Below, one piece after another: positions 42,897-50,057 of a stretch of 50,964 nt of DNA (within the stretch, counting starts at the first letter, position 1; each line of letters starts with the position of its first letter). The stretch is taken from NCBI GenBank assembly GCA_900543325.1, contig UQQU01000013.1:1-50964 (forward strand). Reading direction: 5' to 3'. Under the pieces are notes generated by a model. That model was not told the DNA's origin, did no database searches, and saw nothing but the letters and a program-made list of their open reading frames with translations. The DNA is from an uncultured Clostridium sp. GTDB taxonomy: Bacteria; Bacillota; Clostridia; Clostridiales; Clostridiaceae. Position numbers and translations under genes: made by a program.

Positions 42897-45800
42897 ATGC
42901 CATTAAATAAAGATATTAAAAAAGTTTTAGTTATAGGATCAGGACCAATTGTTATAGGACAAGCTGCAGAGTTTGATTATTCAGGAACTCAAGCATGCCA
43001 AGCATTAAAAGAAGAAGGAATAGAAGTTGTATTAGTTAATTCTAATCCAGCTACTATTATGACTGATAGAGAAGTTGCAGATAAAATTTATATAGAACCA
43101 TTAACATTAGAATTTGTTGAAAAAGTAATAGCAAAAGAAAGACCAGATAGCTTACTTGCAGGTATGGGAGGGCAAACAGGACTAAATCTAGCAGTTGATT
43201 TACATGATGCAGGAATATTAGAAAAATATAACGTTAAAGTTATAGGAACATCAATAGCTTCTATCAAGGAAGGTGAAGATAGAGAGTTATTTAGAGATAT
43301 GATGCACAGAATTAATGAGCCTGTTATTACATCTGAAATAGTAACTGACATGGAAGCTGGAATGGCTTTTGCAAATAAAATTGGTTACCCAGTTATAGTA
43401 AGACCTGCTTATACATTAGGAGGAACTGGTGGAGGAATAGCTGAAAATGAAGAAGAATTAAGAACTATTCTTGCATCAGGATTACAATTAAGTACAATAG
43501 GTCAAGTTTTATTAGAAAAATCAGTTAAGGGTTGGAAAGAAGTAGAGTACGAAGTAATGAGAGATTCTTACGGAAACTGTATAACTGTATGTAACATGGA
43601 AAATATTGATCCAGTAGGTATTCATACAGGAGATAGTATAGTTGTAGCTCCATCTCAAACTTTATCAGATAAAGAATATCAAATGCTTAGAACTGCATCA
43701 ATTAATATCATTAATGCAGTAGGTATTGAAGGTGGATGTAATGTACAATTTGCTTTAAATCCAAACTCATTTGAATATGCAGTTATAGAAATTAATCCTA
43801 GAGTTTCAAGATCTTCAGCTTTAGCATCAAAGGCTACTGGATATCCAATAGCAAAACTTGCAGCAAAGATAGCTTTAGGATATGGATTAGATGAAATTAA
43901 AAATGCAGTAACTCAAAAAACTTATGCATGCTTTGAACCAACATTAGACTACGTAGTAGTTAAGATTCCAAAATGGCCTTTCGATAAATTCTTTACAGCT
44001 GATAGAGCTTTAGGAACAAAGATGATGGCAACTGGAGAAATAATGGCTATAGGTGCTAATTTAGAGTCAGCATTATTAAAGGGAATCAGAAGTTTAGAAA
44101 TAGGAAAATATTCTTTAGACCATCCGAAGTTTAAGGAGATGAGTATACAAGAATTAAAAGAAGCTGTAATGAAGCCAGATGATGAAAGATTATTTGCTCT
44201 TACAGAAATGATAAGAAGAGATTATAGAATTGAAAGTATAGCTAAGATTACTGGAATAGATATATTCTTCTTAGAAAAATTCAAGTGGATAGTACATGAA
44301 GAAACTAGATTAAAATTAAGTAAAATAGATGATTTAGATAAAGAATGGTTATTAAACCTTAAGAGAAAAGGATTCTCTGACAAAGCTATAGCTGATATGT
44401 TAAAGGTTAGTCCTGATGATATTTACAGATTAAGAAATATTTGGAACATAAAACCGGCGTATAAAATGGTTGATACTTGTGGGGGAGAATTCGAAGCATT
44501 ATCACCATACTACTACTCAACTTATGAGCAATATGATGAAGTTGAAGTATCAGATAAGAAAAAGGTTATAGTAATAGGTTCAGGACCAATAAGAATAGGA
44601 CAAGGTATAGAATTTGACTATGCTTCAGTTCACTGTGTAATGGCATTAAAGAAGATGGGAATTGAAACTATAATAGTTAACAATAATCCTGAAACAGTAA
44701 GTACTGATTTCAACATATCAGACAAGCTTTACTTTGAACCATTAACAGAAGAAGATGTATTAAACATCATTGAGAAAGAAAAGCCTTATGGAGTTATTCT
44801 TCAATTCGGTGGACAAACAGCAATTAAGCTTGCAAACTTCTTAAAAGAAAAAGGAATTAAAACTTTAGGAACTACAGCAGATCAAATAGATATGGCTGAA
44901 GATAGAGAAAAGTTTGAAGAATTACTTGAAAAGTTTGATATAGCAAGACCTAAGGGTAAAGGTGTTTGGACTTTAGAAGAAGGTATAGAAGAAGCAAATA
45001 GATTAAAATACCCAGTACTTGTTAGACCTTCATATGTTTTAGGTGGTCAAGGTATGGAAATAACTCATGATGAAGAAGAGTTAACTTATTACTTAAGCAA
45101 TGCATTTAAAAAGGATAAGAAAAACCCAATACTTATAGATAAATACTTAATGGGTAGAGAAATAGAAGTAGATGCTATATCTGATGGAGAAAATATCTTA
45201 ATACCAGGTATAATGGAACATTTAGAAAGAGCTGGGGTTCACTCAGGAGACTCTGTAACAATGTATCCAAGCCAAAATATTAGTGATGAAATTAAAGCAA
45301 AAGTTTTAGATTACACTAAGAAATTAGCTTTAGCTATAGGAATTAAGGGGATGATAAATATTCAATTCATAGAATTTGAAGGAAATCTTTATGTAATAGA
45401 AGTTAATCCAAGAGCTTCAAGAACAGTTCCTTATATCAGTAAGGTAAGTGGAGTTCCGATAGTAGATTTAGCTACTAAGGTTATGCTTGGAGAAAAATTA
45501 GCTGACTTAGGATATGGAATAGATGTTTACCCAGAACCAAAGCTAGTATCAGTTAAGGTTCCAGTATTCTCAACTCAAAAACTACCAAAGGTTGAAGTAT
45601 CATTGGGTCCTGAAATGAAATCTACTGGAGAAGTTTTAGGAGTAGGTAGAGATGTTAAGGAAGCTTTATATAAAGGATTTGTTGGTGGCGGAATGTATCC
45701 ATCAATGGAAAAAGGAAAGATTTTAGCTACTATTAATAAGCATGATAAGGCAGAGTTCTTACCAATAGCTAAGGATTTAGCTAAGGCTGGATATAAGTTT

Positions 45801-46106
45801 ATTGCAACTGAAGGAACTTGCAAGCTATTAAGAGAAGCAGGTATAGATTGTGAAGAAGTAAGAAGACTTAATGAAGAAGAGCCAAATATATTAGATATTG
45901 TTAAGAATAAGGAAGTTGATTTAGTTGTTAATACACCAACTAAGGGTAATGACTCTAAGAGAGATGGATTCTTAATTAGAAGAGCTGCTATCGAGAGAAA
46001 TATCGGAGTTATTACAGCATTAGATACATTAAGGGCCATTGCTGATGTTAAAGTATCTGAAATTGATAAGAGAGATTTAGAAGTATTTAATATAGCTGAA
46101 ATTTAG
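42897..46106 (+). CDS. carB: Carbamoyl-phosphate synthase large subunit
   Basis: CarB makes carbamoyl phosphate from bicarbonate, ammonia and two ATP. The 1069 residues show the two homologous synthetase halves, starting with VLVIGSGPIVIGQAAEFDYSG and IVIGSGPIRIGQGIEFDY (about 560). ATP-grasp segments such as RPAYTLGGTGGG and RPSYVLGGQGME are present in both. The C-terminal allosteric domain (about 935-1069) includes ATEGTCKLLREAG. Its PRPP/UMP or ornithine responses cannot be read from the sequence. AGGAGGG precedes the ATG. A strong terminator follows. Confidence 0.97.
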   Translation: MPLNKDIKKVLVIGSGPIVIGQAAEFDYSGTQACQALKEEGIEVVLVNSNPATIMTDREVADKIYIEPLTLEFVEKVIAKERPDSLLAGMGGQTGLNLAVDLHDAGILEKYNVKVIGTSIASIKEGEDRELFRDMMHRINEPVITSEIVTDMEAGMAFANKIGYPVIVRPAYTLGGTGGGIAENEEELRTILASGLQLSTIGQVLLEKSVKGWKEVEYEVMRDSYGNCITVCNMENIDPVGIHTGDSIVVAPSQTLSDKEYQMLRTASINIINAVGIEGGCNVQFALNPNSFEYAVIEINPRVSRSSALASKATGYPIAKLAAKIALGYGLDEIKNAVTQKTYACFEPTLDYVVVKIPKWPFDKFFTADRALGTKMMATGEIMAIGANLESALLKGIRSLEIGKYSLDHPKFKEMSIQELKEAVMKPDDERLFALTEMIRRDYRIESIAKITGIDIFFLEKFKWIVHEETRLKLSKIDDLDKEWLLNLKRKGFSDKAIADMLKVSPDDIYRLRNIWNIKPAYKMVDTCGGEFEALSPYYYSTYEQYDEVEVSDKKKVIVIGSGPIRIGQGIEFDYASVHCVMALKKMGIETIIVNNNPETVSTDFNISDKLYFEPLTEEDVLNIIEKEKPYGVILQFGGQTAIKLANFLKEKGIKTLGTTADQIDMAEDREKFEELLEKFDIARPKGKGVWTLEEGIEEANRLKYPVLVRPSYVLGGQGMEITHDEEELTYYLSNAFKKDKKNPILIDKYLMGREIEVDAISDGENILIPGIMEHLERAGVHSGDSVTMYPSQNISDEIKAKVLDYTKKLALAIGIKGMINIQFIEFEGNLYVIEVNPRASRTVPYISKVSGVPIVDLATKVMLGEKLADLGYGIDVYPEPKLVSVKVPVFSTQKLPKVEVSLGPEMKSTGEVLGVGRDVKEALYKGFVGGGMYPSMEKGKILATINKHDKAEFLPIAKDLAKAGYKFIATEGTCKLLREAGIDCEEVRRLNEEEPNILDIVKNKEVDLVVNTPTKGNDSKRDGFLIRRAAIERNIGVITALDTLRAIADVKVSEIDKRDLEVFNIAEI

Positions 46107-46136
46107 TTAAAAGTTAATTATGCCTTAGGTATTGAA

Positions 46137-46167
46137 GAGAGGATGTAAAAGCATCCTCTTTTTTTAT
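46137..46167 (+). terminator. Terminator of carAB
   Basis: AGAGGATG and CATCCTCT pair around TAAAAG, followed by TTTTTTT. Confidence 0.93.
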
Positions 46168-46225
46168 AATAACAATTTAACATGAATAAAAATCCAATTA
46201 TTATGTAAAATAAACCAAAAAAATG

Positions 46226-46280
46226 TTGACTTCGAACGAATGTTCTGATATTCTTTAGTTAAGAAATGAACATTTGTTCG
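46226..46280 (+). promoter_or_regulatory. SOS promoter with two LexA boxes
   Basis: TTGACT (46226-46231) and TATTCT (46249-46254) are 17 bp apart. CGAACGAATGTTCT (46233-46246) fills the spacer, and TGAACATTTGTTCG (46267-46280) lies between promoter and ribosome site. Both keep GAAC-N4-GTTC and match the Gram-positive LexA consensus CGAACRNRYGTTYG at 13 and about 12 of 14 positions. Confidence 0.92.
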
Positions 46281-46290
46281 GAGGTGCGGT

Positions 46291-46593
46291 ATGAAAGGTA
46301 ATAGAGGAATATTCGTAAAAGTTAATTATAAAAATATCGGAGAGCTTAATAGTTTTATTTATGATAGTATGAATGGGATAAATAAGAATAAAGATAAATA
46401 TGTTATGTGTGCAGGAAAATATAATAAAGATGGATGGACAATGGTTTTTAAGGCTAAGAGTATAAGAGAAGCAGAAGAATTATTAAGTATAAATTCTGCT
46501 AGGAGAGAATTAGCTAAAAAGAAAGATTTATTACACTCACAGTTAATTGAAAATGATAGAGTATCAATACCACATTGGATGTGTAATAATTAA
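46291..46593 (+). CDS. SOS-controlled small protein of unknown function
   Basis: I do not recognise the 100-residue protein. It is basic and has no membrane segment or signal peptide. It contains VKVNYKNIGELNSFIYDSMNG (in two halves), YVMCAGKYNKDGWTMVFKAKS and a charged helix ELLSINSARRELAKKKDLL. It ends in IPHWMCNN with two cysteines overall. GGAGGTG precedes the ATG at 46291. Two LexA boxes cover its promoter and leader, so it should be silent until DNA damage. Known clostridial SOS genes include recA, lexA, uvrA/B and division inhibitors; this one looks like none of them. It stands alone between carAB and murI. Confidence 0.85.
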   Translation: MKGNRGIFVKVNYKNIGELNSFIYDSMNGINKNKDKYVMCAGKYNKDGWTMVFKAKSIREAEELLSINSARRELAKKKDLLHSQLIENDRVSIPHWMCNN

Positions 46594-46713
46594 GAATTTT
46601 TTGTTGAAAGAAAAATACACAATAATTTATATATTATAATAAATGAAAGTAGATTTACTATTAATTAAGGTATAAAATAAAGTTAAGGAATATATAAATT
46701 GGAGTGAGATAAC

Positions 46714-47490
46714 TTGAACAAAAAGGATTTACCAATAGGTTTTTTAGATTCGGGCGTAGGTGGTTTGAGTGTGATGAGAGAAGCCATAAAGATAATGCCT
46801 AATGAAAATTATATATATTTTGGAGATTCAAAAAATGCTCCATATGGTGTAAAACCAACAAAAGAGATTAGAGATTTAACATTTAATGTAGTTGAGTTTT
46901 TAATGGAAAAAGGGATAAAGGGGCTTGTTGTTGCATGTAATACAGCTACTAGTGCAGCAGTAAGCGAACTAAGAAGAGTATATCCTGATATGCCATTAGT
47001 TGGAATAGAACCTGCAATAAAGCCAGCAGTAGAGTTAAATAGAAGTGGTAAGATTTTAATAATGGCAACCCCAATGACTATAAAACAACAAAAGTTTAAT
47101 TTGTTACTTAATAAATATAAAGAAAAGGCTGAAATAGTTCCAATACCATGTGCTGGACTTATGGAGTTTATCGAAGATGGCGTATTAAGCGGAAAAGAAC
47201 TAGAGGAATATTTAGAAGAAAAATTAAGTTTATATAATAAAGATGATATTAGTTCTATAGTTCTTGGTTGCACACATTATCCATTTGTAAAAGATACAAT
47301 ATCAAAGATTGTAGGAAGCAATGTTGCTATAATAGATGGTGGAGAAGGAACAGCAAGAGAAATTAGAAGAAGATTAAAGGAAAAAGATTTATTAACAGAT
47401 AGAGCTGAAACAGGAAGTATAACTATATATAACTCACTAGATGAACAAAAGGTTATTGATTTAAGTTTAAAGTTAATTCAACAACCGTAA
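46714..47490 (+). CDS. murI: Glutamate racemase
   Basis: MurI makes D-glutamate for peptidoglycan. The 258-residue enzyme has both catalytic cysteines, Cys75 in VACNTATS and Cys186 in LGCTHYPF, and the N-terminal signatures GFLDSGVGGLSV and YFGDSKNAPYG. It starts with TTG at 46714, because GGAGTGAG lies at the right distance and the family start follows (KKDLPIGFLDSG). A terminator follows directly. No cell-wall genes are next to it. Confidence 0.96.
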   Translation: MNKKDLPIGFLDSGVGGLSVMREAIKIMPNENYIYFGDSKNAPYGVKPTKEIRDLTFNVVEFLMEKGIKGLVVACNTATSAAVSELRRVYPDMPLVGIEPAIKPAVELNRSGKILIMATPMTIKQQKFNLLLNKYKEKAEIVPIPCAGLMEFIEDGVLSGKELEEYLEEKLSLYNKDDISSIVLGCTHYPFVKDTISKIVGSNVAIIDGGEGTAREIRRRLKEKDLLTDRAETGSITIYNSLDEQKVIDLSLKLIQQP

Positions 47491-47496
47491 ATAAGA

Positions 47497-47519
47497 AAAG
47501 CGCCAAGAGGCGTTTTTTT
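47497..47519 (+). terminator. Terminator of murI
   Basis: AAGCGCC and GGCGTTT pair around AAGA, followed by a T run. Confidence 0.92.
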
Positions 47520-47565
47520 ATTTATAGCTATAAAAAGGAAATTATAAAAAATAATTGTTAAATAG

Positions 47566-47624
47566 TTGACAATATTCTGAAAAATGTATATATTATTAAT
47601 ATAGAAAGAATTTTCAGAAAATTC
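47566..47624 (+). promoter_or_regulatory. Promoter and operator-like repeats of the DUF4325 gene
   Basis: TTGACA (47566-47571) and TATATT (47589-47594) are 17 bp apart. TTCTGAAAA (47575-47583) in the spacer is an inverted copy of TTTTCAGAA (47611-47619) in the leader. The second copy is itself the centre of a palindrome, GAATTTT-CAG-AAAATTC (47608-47624). Confidence 0.7.
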
Positions 47625-47648
47625 GAAAAGGAGAATGGGGTAATTAGT

Positions 47649-47921
47649 ATGAATATAAAAATAAAAGAGTTTTTAGGGGAAAGCTATTCAATAGAAGATG
47701 CTATTTTATTAAGAGAAATAGTAAAAAATAATTTAGATTCAGGTGTAACTTTAGATTTTGACGGTTTAGAAAGAGTTCCATCAACTTTTTTAATATGTCT
47801 ATTTAATGATTTGATAAATAAATTTGGACGAGACTATATTTTTAAACAAATTAATGTTAAAAATTTATCAAACTATAGTGATTATTCAAGAGTAGTTTTA
47901 GGTACTGCATTTCAACAATAA
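47649..47921 (+). CDS. STAS-like DUF4325 protein
   Basis: The 90-residue protein matches the STAS-like DUF4325 family. The segment SIEDAILLREIV is followed by GVTLDFDGLERVPSTFLICLFNDL, where the family places its conserved Asp and Ser. It ends with SDYSRVVLGTAFQ. Such proteins often sit beside ATPase or histidine-kinase-like proteins, but this one is alone. The function is unknown; a protein-protein switch is inferred. AAAAGGAG precedes the ATG. Its promoter carries inverted repeats (see 47566-47624). Confidence 0.8.
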   Translation: MNIKIKEFLGESYSIEDAILLREIVKNNLDSGVTLDFDGLERVPSTFLICLFNDLINKFGRDYIFKQINVKNLSNYSDYSRVVLGTAFQQ

Positions 47922-47953
47922 ATTAAACTTTTCAATTCAATATAATATATTTT

Positions 47954-47968
47954 AAAGGACAGTCCTTT
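47954..47968. repeat. 15-bp palindrome after the DUF4325 gene
   Basis: AAAGGAC-A-GTCCTTT is perfectly symmetric around one base. It lies between the gene and its terminator. It may be a protein site or a small hairpin. Confidence 0.6.
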
Positions 47969-47986
47969 AGTAATTGTAATTTTCTT

Positions 47987-48012
47987 AGCCTCAATTTTCG
48001 AGGCTTTTTTTC
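47987..48012 (+). terminator. Terminator of the DUF4325 gene
   Basis: AGCCTC and GAGGCT pair around AATTTTC, followed by TTTTTTTC. Confidence 0.92.
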
Positions 48013-48124
48013 TTTATCCATTAAAATATATTTAAAAAATAAAAAATTTAATTAAAACATTGAATTACTATATAGAAATATGATAATAATAAATTATACC
48101 AAAAAATGAAAGTGAGGTAATTAT

Positions 48125-48649
48125 ATGAAAAATCCTATAGTAACTATAGAAATGGAAAATGGAGATATAATGAAAGCGGAGTTATATCCAGAAATAGCTC
48201 CAAATACAGTTAAGAATTTTGTTGATTTAATAAATAGAGGATTTTATGATGGATTAATATTCCATAGAGTAATACCTGGATTTATGATTCAAGGTGGATG
48301 TCCAGAAGGAATGGGAATTGGAGGACCTGGATATAGCATAAAAGGTGAATTCTCAAGAAATGGATTTGCAAACAACTTAAAACATACAAAAGGTGTTTTA
48401 TCTATGGCTAGAGCAATGCACCCAGATTCTGCAGGTAGCCAATTCTTCATAATGGTTGAAGATGCACCACACTTAGATGGACAATATGCTTCATTTGGTA
48501 AGTTAATAGAAGGATTAGATGTTGCTACAAAGATAGTTAACACTAAGAGAGATTACAGTGATAAACCATATGAAGATCAAGTAATGAAAAAAGTAACAGT
48601 AGAAACTTTTGGTGAAAAGTTTGATGAGCCTGAAATAATAGAAGACTAA
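48125..48649 (+). CDS. Cyclophilin-type peptidyl-prolyl isomerase
   Basis: The 174-residue protein speeds cis/trans isomerisation of proline bonds in protein folding. Family segments include PNTVKNFVDLINRGFYDGLIFHRVIPGFMIQGG in overlapping parts, with the active-site Arg in FHRV. They also include SMARAMHPDSAGSQFFI and HLDGQYASFGKLIEG. No signal peptide is present, so it is cytosolic, as in PpiB. GTGAGGT precedes the ATG. It appears to be a single-gene unit. Confidence 0.95.
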   Translation: MKNPIVTIEMENGDIMKAELYPEIAPNTVKNFVDLINRGFYDGLIFHRVIPGFMIQGGCPEGMGIGGPGYSIKGEFSRNGFANNLKHTKGVLSMARAMHPDSAGSQFFIMVEDAPHLDGQYASFGKLIEGLDVATKIVNTKRDYSDKPYEDQVMKKVTVETFGEKFDEPEIIED

Positions 48650-48673
48650 TATTTCATTAGGCGTAAATCTTTA

Positions 48674-48710
48674 AGGGCTGTATTAAAATATTAAATTTTA
48701 ATACAGCCCT
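48674..48710. terminator. Strong hairpin after the cyclophilin gene
   Basis: AGGGCTGTATTAAAA and TTTTAATACAGCCCT form a perfect 15-bp stem. The following sequence AAATTAAATTT lacks a clean T run, so termination efficiency is uncertain. Confidence 0.75.
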
Positions 48711-48746
48711 AAATTAAATTTATATGTGTATACTGGGGTGATTGTA

Positions 48747-49121
48747 ATGCTTGATAATAATAAATGTATTTTAGTATATGGATTATCTAATATAGAGTTA
48801 TTGAGTTTAAAGGAGTTAGGATATAAAATAATAGAAATAACTCCTGAAATGTGTGAGATGACATTAATGGATGTATTACTTGGTATGAGATTAGAAATAT
48901 TCAATAGTGATCCAATTAAAGAAAAGGTAATACTATATAATAACTTATCAGAAGATGAGATTAGAAAAGCAATAGTGGATACTAGGCAAAATATTAAAGA
49001 TGGGATATTAGCTGTAGTAACACAGCAATCTATCAATTGGAAAATAAGTTATCTTATTAAGCATTTAAGAGATGAAAAAGAATGGTATTCAAAATTTAGA
49101 AAGGAAAAGAGCAATGAGTAG
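48747..49121 (+). CDS. DUF3783 protein
   Basis: The 124-residue protein matches DUF3783, a family of unknown function in clostridia and archaea. It starts with KCILVYGLSNIELLSLKELG and holds IIEITPEMCEMTLMDVL. The core then continues with an Asp/Glu-rich helix and LAVVTQQSINWKISYLIKHL. The ATG at 48747 was chosen because GGGGTGAT is correctly placed; the earlier GTG codons are part of or upstream of that site. Its end overlaps the start of the XRE regulator by 8 bp, which implies coupled translation and a shared task. Confidence 0.8.
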   Translation: MLDNNKCILVYGLSNIELLSLKELGYKIIEITPEMCEMTLMDVLLGMRLEIFNSDPIKEKVILYNNLSEDEIRKAIVDTRQNIKDGILAVVTQQSINWKISYLIKHLRDEKEWYSKFRKEKSNE

Positions 49122-49788
49122 AGTTGGTGAAAAGATAAAGGAAGCTAGATTAAAGTCTGGGATGACACAAAAAGTACTTGCAAAGAAGTTAGGTGTTGCA
49201 GAAAAGTTTATAAATGAAGTTGAAACGGGTAGAAGGATCGTACAAGAATCGTTTATAGATAAGGCTGCTAAAATCTTAAAGACAGATTTAAATGATGTAA
49301 GTATGGTTGTAACAGATGAAGCGTTAATGGAAGAAAGAAAAACTTATGCTACAATTAATAAGAAGCCAGCAAAGATAGAAACAGAAGAAGTATGGGATAA
49401 TGCATTTTCATCTGTTTTAAAGAATGTTCCAATTTACGATTATAGTTTAAAGAATGTTAAAGGAAAAATAGAGTTACCTATTCATTCAAATAAAGTAGAA
49501 GGTTTTCCTCAAGATAAAGTTATGTATTTAGAGATCCAAGATAATGAGATGTCTGGATTTAGAATGATGCAAGGAGATTTAGCTTTTGCTCATTTAGTAA
49601 AGGAAATAAGTAATAATGGAATATTCTTAGTTGATTATAAAGGAAGTAGAAAAATAAGACAAATAAAGAGTCTAGGAAATTCTAAGTTACTTCTTGTAAG
49701 TAACGGGGGAGCTCTTATGACTGAAACTGTAGAATCTAGAGAAATATCAGTAATTGCAAAGTTAGAAAGAATAGAAATAAGATTATAG
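49114..49788 (+). CDS. XRE-family regulator with S24/LexA-like C-terminal domain
   Basis: The 224-residue protein has an N-terminal HTH_3 domain (about 5-60; MTQKVLAKKLGVAEKFINEVETGRR is the core). A C-terminal domain with the S24 fold pattern (about 120-220) includes VMYLEIQDNEMSGFRMMQGD and a KIRQIKSL strand. In LexA-like proteins a Ser-Lys pair would cut the protein. Here the Ser is shifted in DNEMSGF, so cleavage is doubtful. The start ATG at 49114 overlaps the DUF3783 stop and uses AAAGGAAAAG. It may sense DUF3783-linked signals. Its targets are unknown. A terminator follows. Confidence 0.85.
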   Translation: MSRVGEKIKEARLKSGMTQKVLAKKLGVAEKFINEVETGRRIVQESFIDKAAKILKTDLNDVSMVVTDEALMEERKTYATINKKPAKIETEEVWDNAFSSVLKNVPIYDYSLKNVKGKIELPIHSNKVEGFPQDKVMYLEIQDNEMSGFRMMQGDLAFAHLVKEISNNGIFLVDYKGSRKIRQIKSLGNSKLLLVSNGGALMTETVESREISVIAKLERIEIRL

Positions 49789-49813
49789 AAAAGTGCCAAA
49801 AGGCACTTTTTTA
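49789..49813 (+). terminator. Terminator of the DUF3783-XRE pair
   Basis: AAAGTGCC and GGCACTTT pair around AAAA, followed by TTTT. Confidence 0.95.
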
Positions 49814-49864
49814 TTATATAAATATTTAACTGTTTACTAATTTGAATAAATATAAATATTATTT

Positions 49865-49903
49865 TGGGGATAATGTGGATAAAATCATCAAAACTGTGGA
49901 TAA
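49865..49903. promoter_or_regulatory. Cluster of DnaA boxes
   Basis: TGTGGATAA occurs at 49874-49882 and 49895-49903, the exact reverse complement of the DnaA box TTATCCACA. A one-mismatch copy, TGGGGATAA, abuts the first at 49865-49873. The two perfect boxes start 21 bp apart, two helical turns. No origin genes are nearby. Confidence 0.75.
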
Positions 49904-50046
49904 CTTTTGCATTGGTATAAGTTAGGTGTTTAGATATTATGTTGATTTAGTATTTATACGCTTATATAAGCATCGAGAATGATTTTTAAATTTGTTTAGG
50001 GTAAATATAAAGAGTCATACATATATTGATAAGAGAAATTATTATG

Positions 50047-50052
50047 AGGTGG
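50047..50052 (+). promoter_or_regulatory. Ribosome site of the S8 peptidase, pointing at ATA
   Basis: The sequence AGGTGG, within ATGAGGTGG, is a good Shine-Dalgarno match. ATA at 50058 follows after 5 bp, then codons for EINNLNKDG. The first in-frame ATG (50106) has no ribosome site, and an in-frame GTG (50049) lies inside the site itself. Confidence 0.7.
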
Positions 50053-50057
50053 TAAGT

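Noticed and set aside
46809..47273. Minus-strand frame of 154 codons inside murI
   Set aside because: It lies fully within a well-supported glutamate racemase gene and has no start signal.
50001..50030. CATACATAT as a sporulation-type -10 box for the S8 peptidase
   Set aside because: It resembles sigma E/K -10 boxes, but I found no matching -35 at the right distance, so I do not call it.
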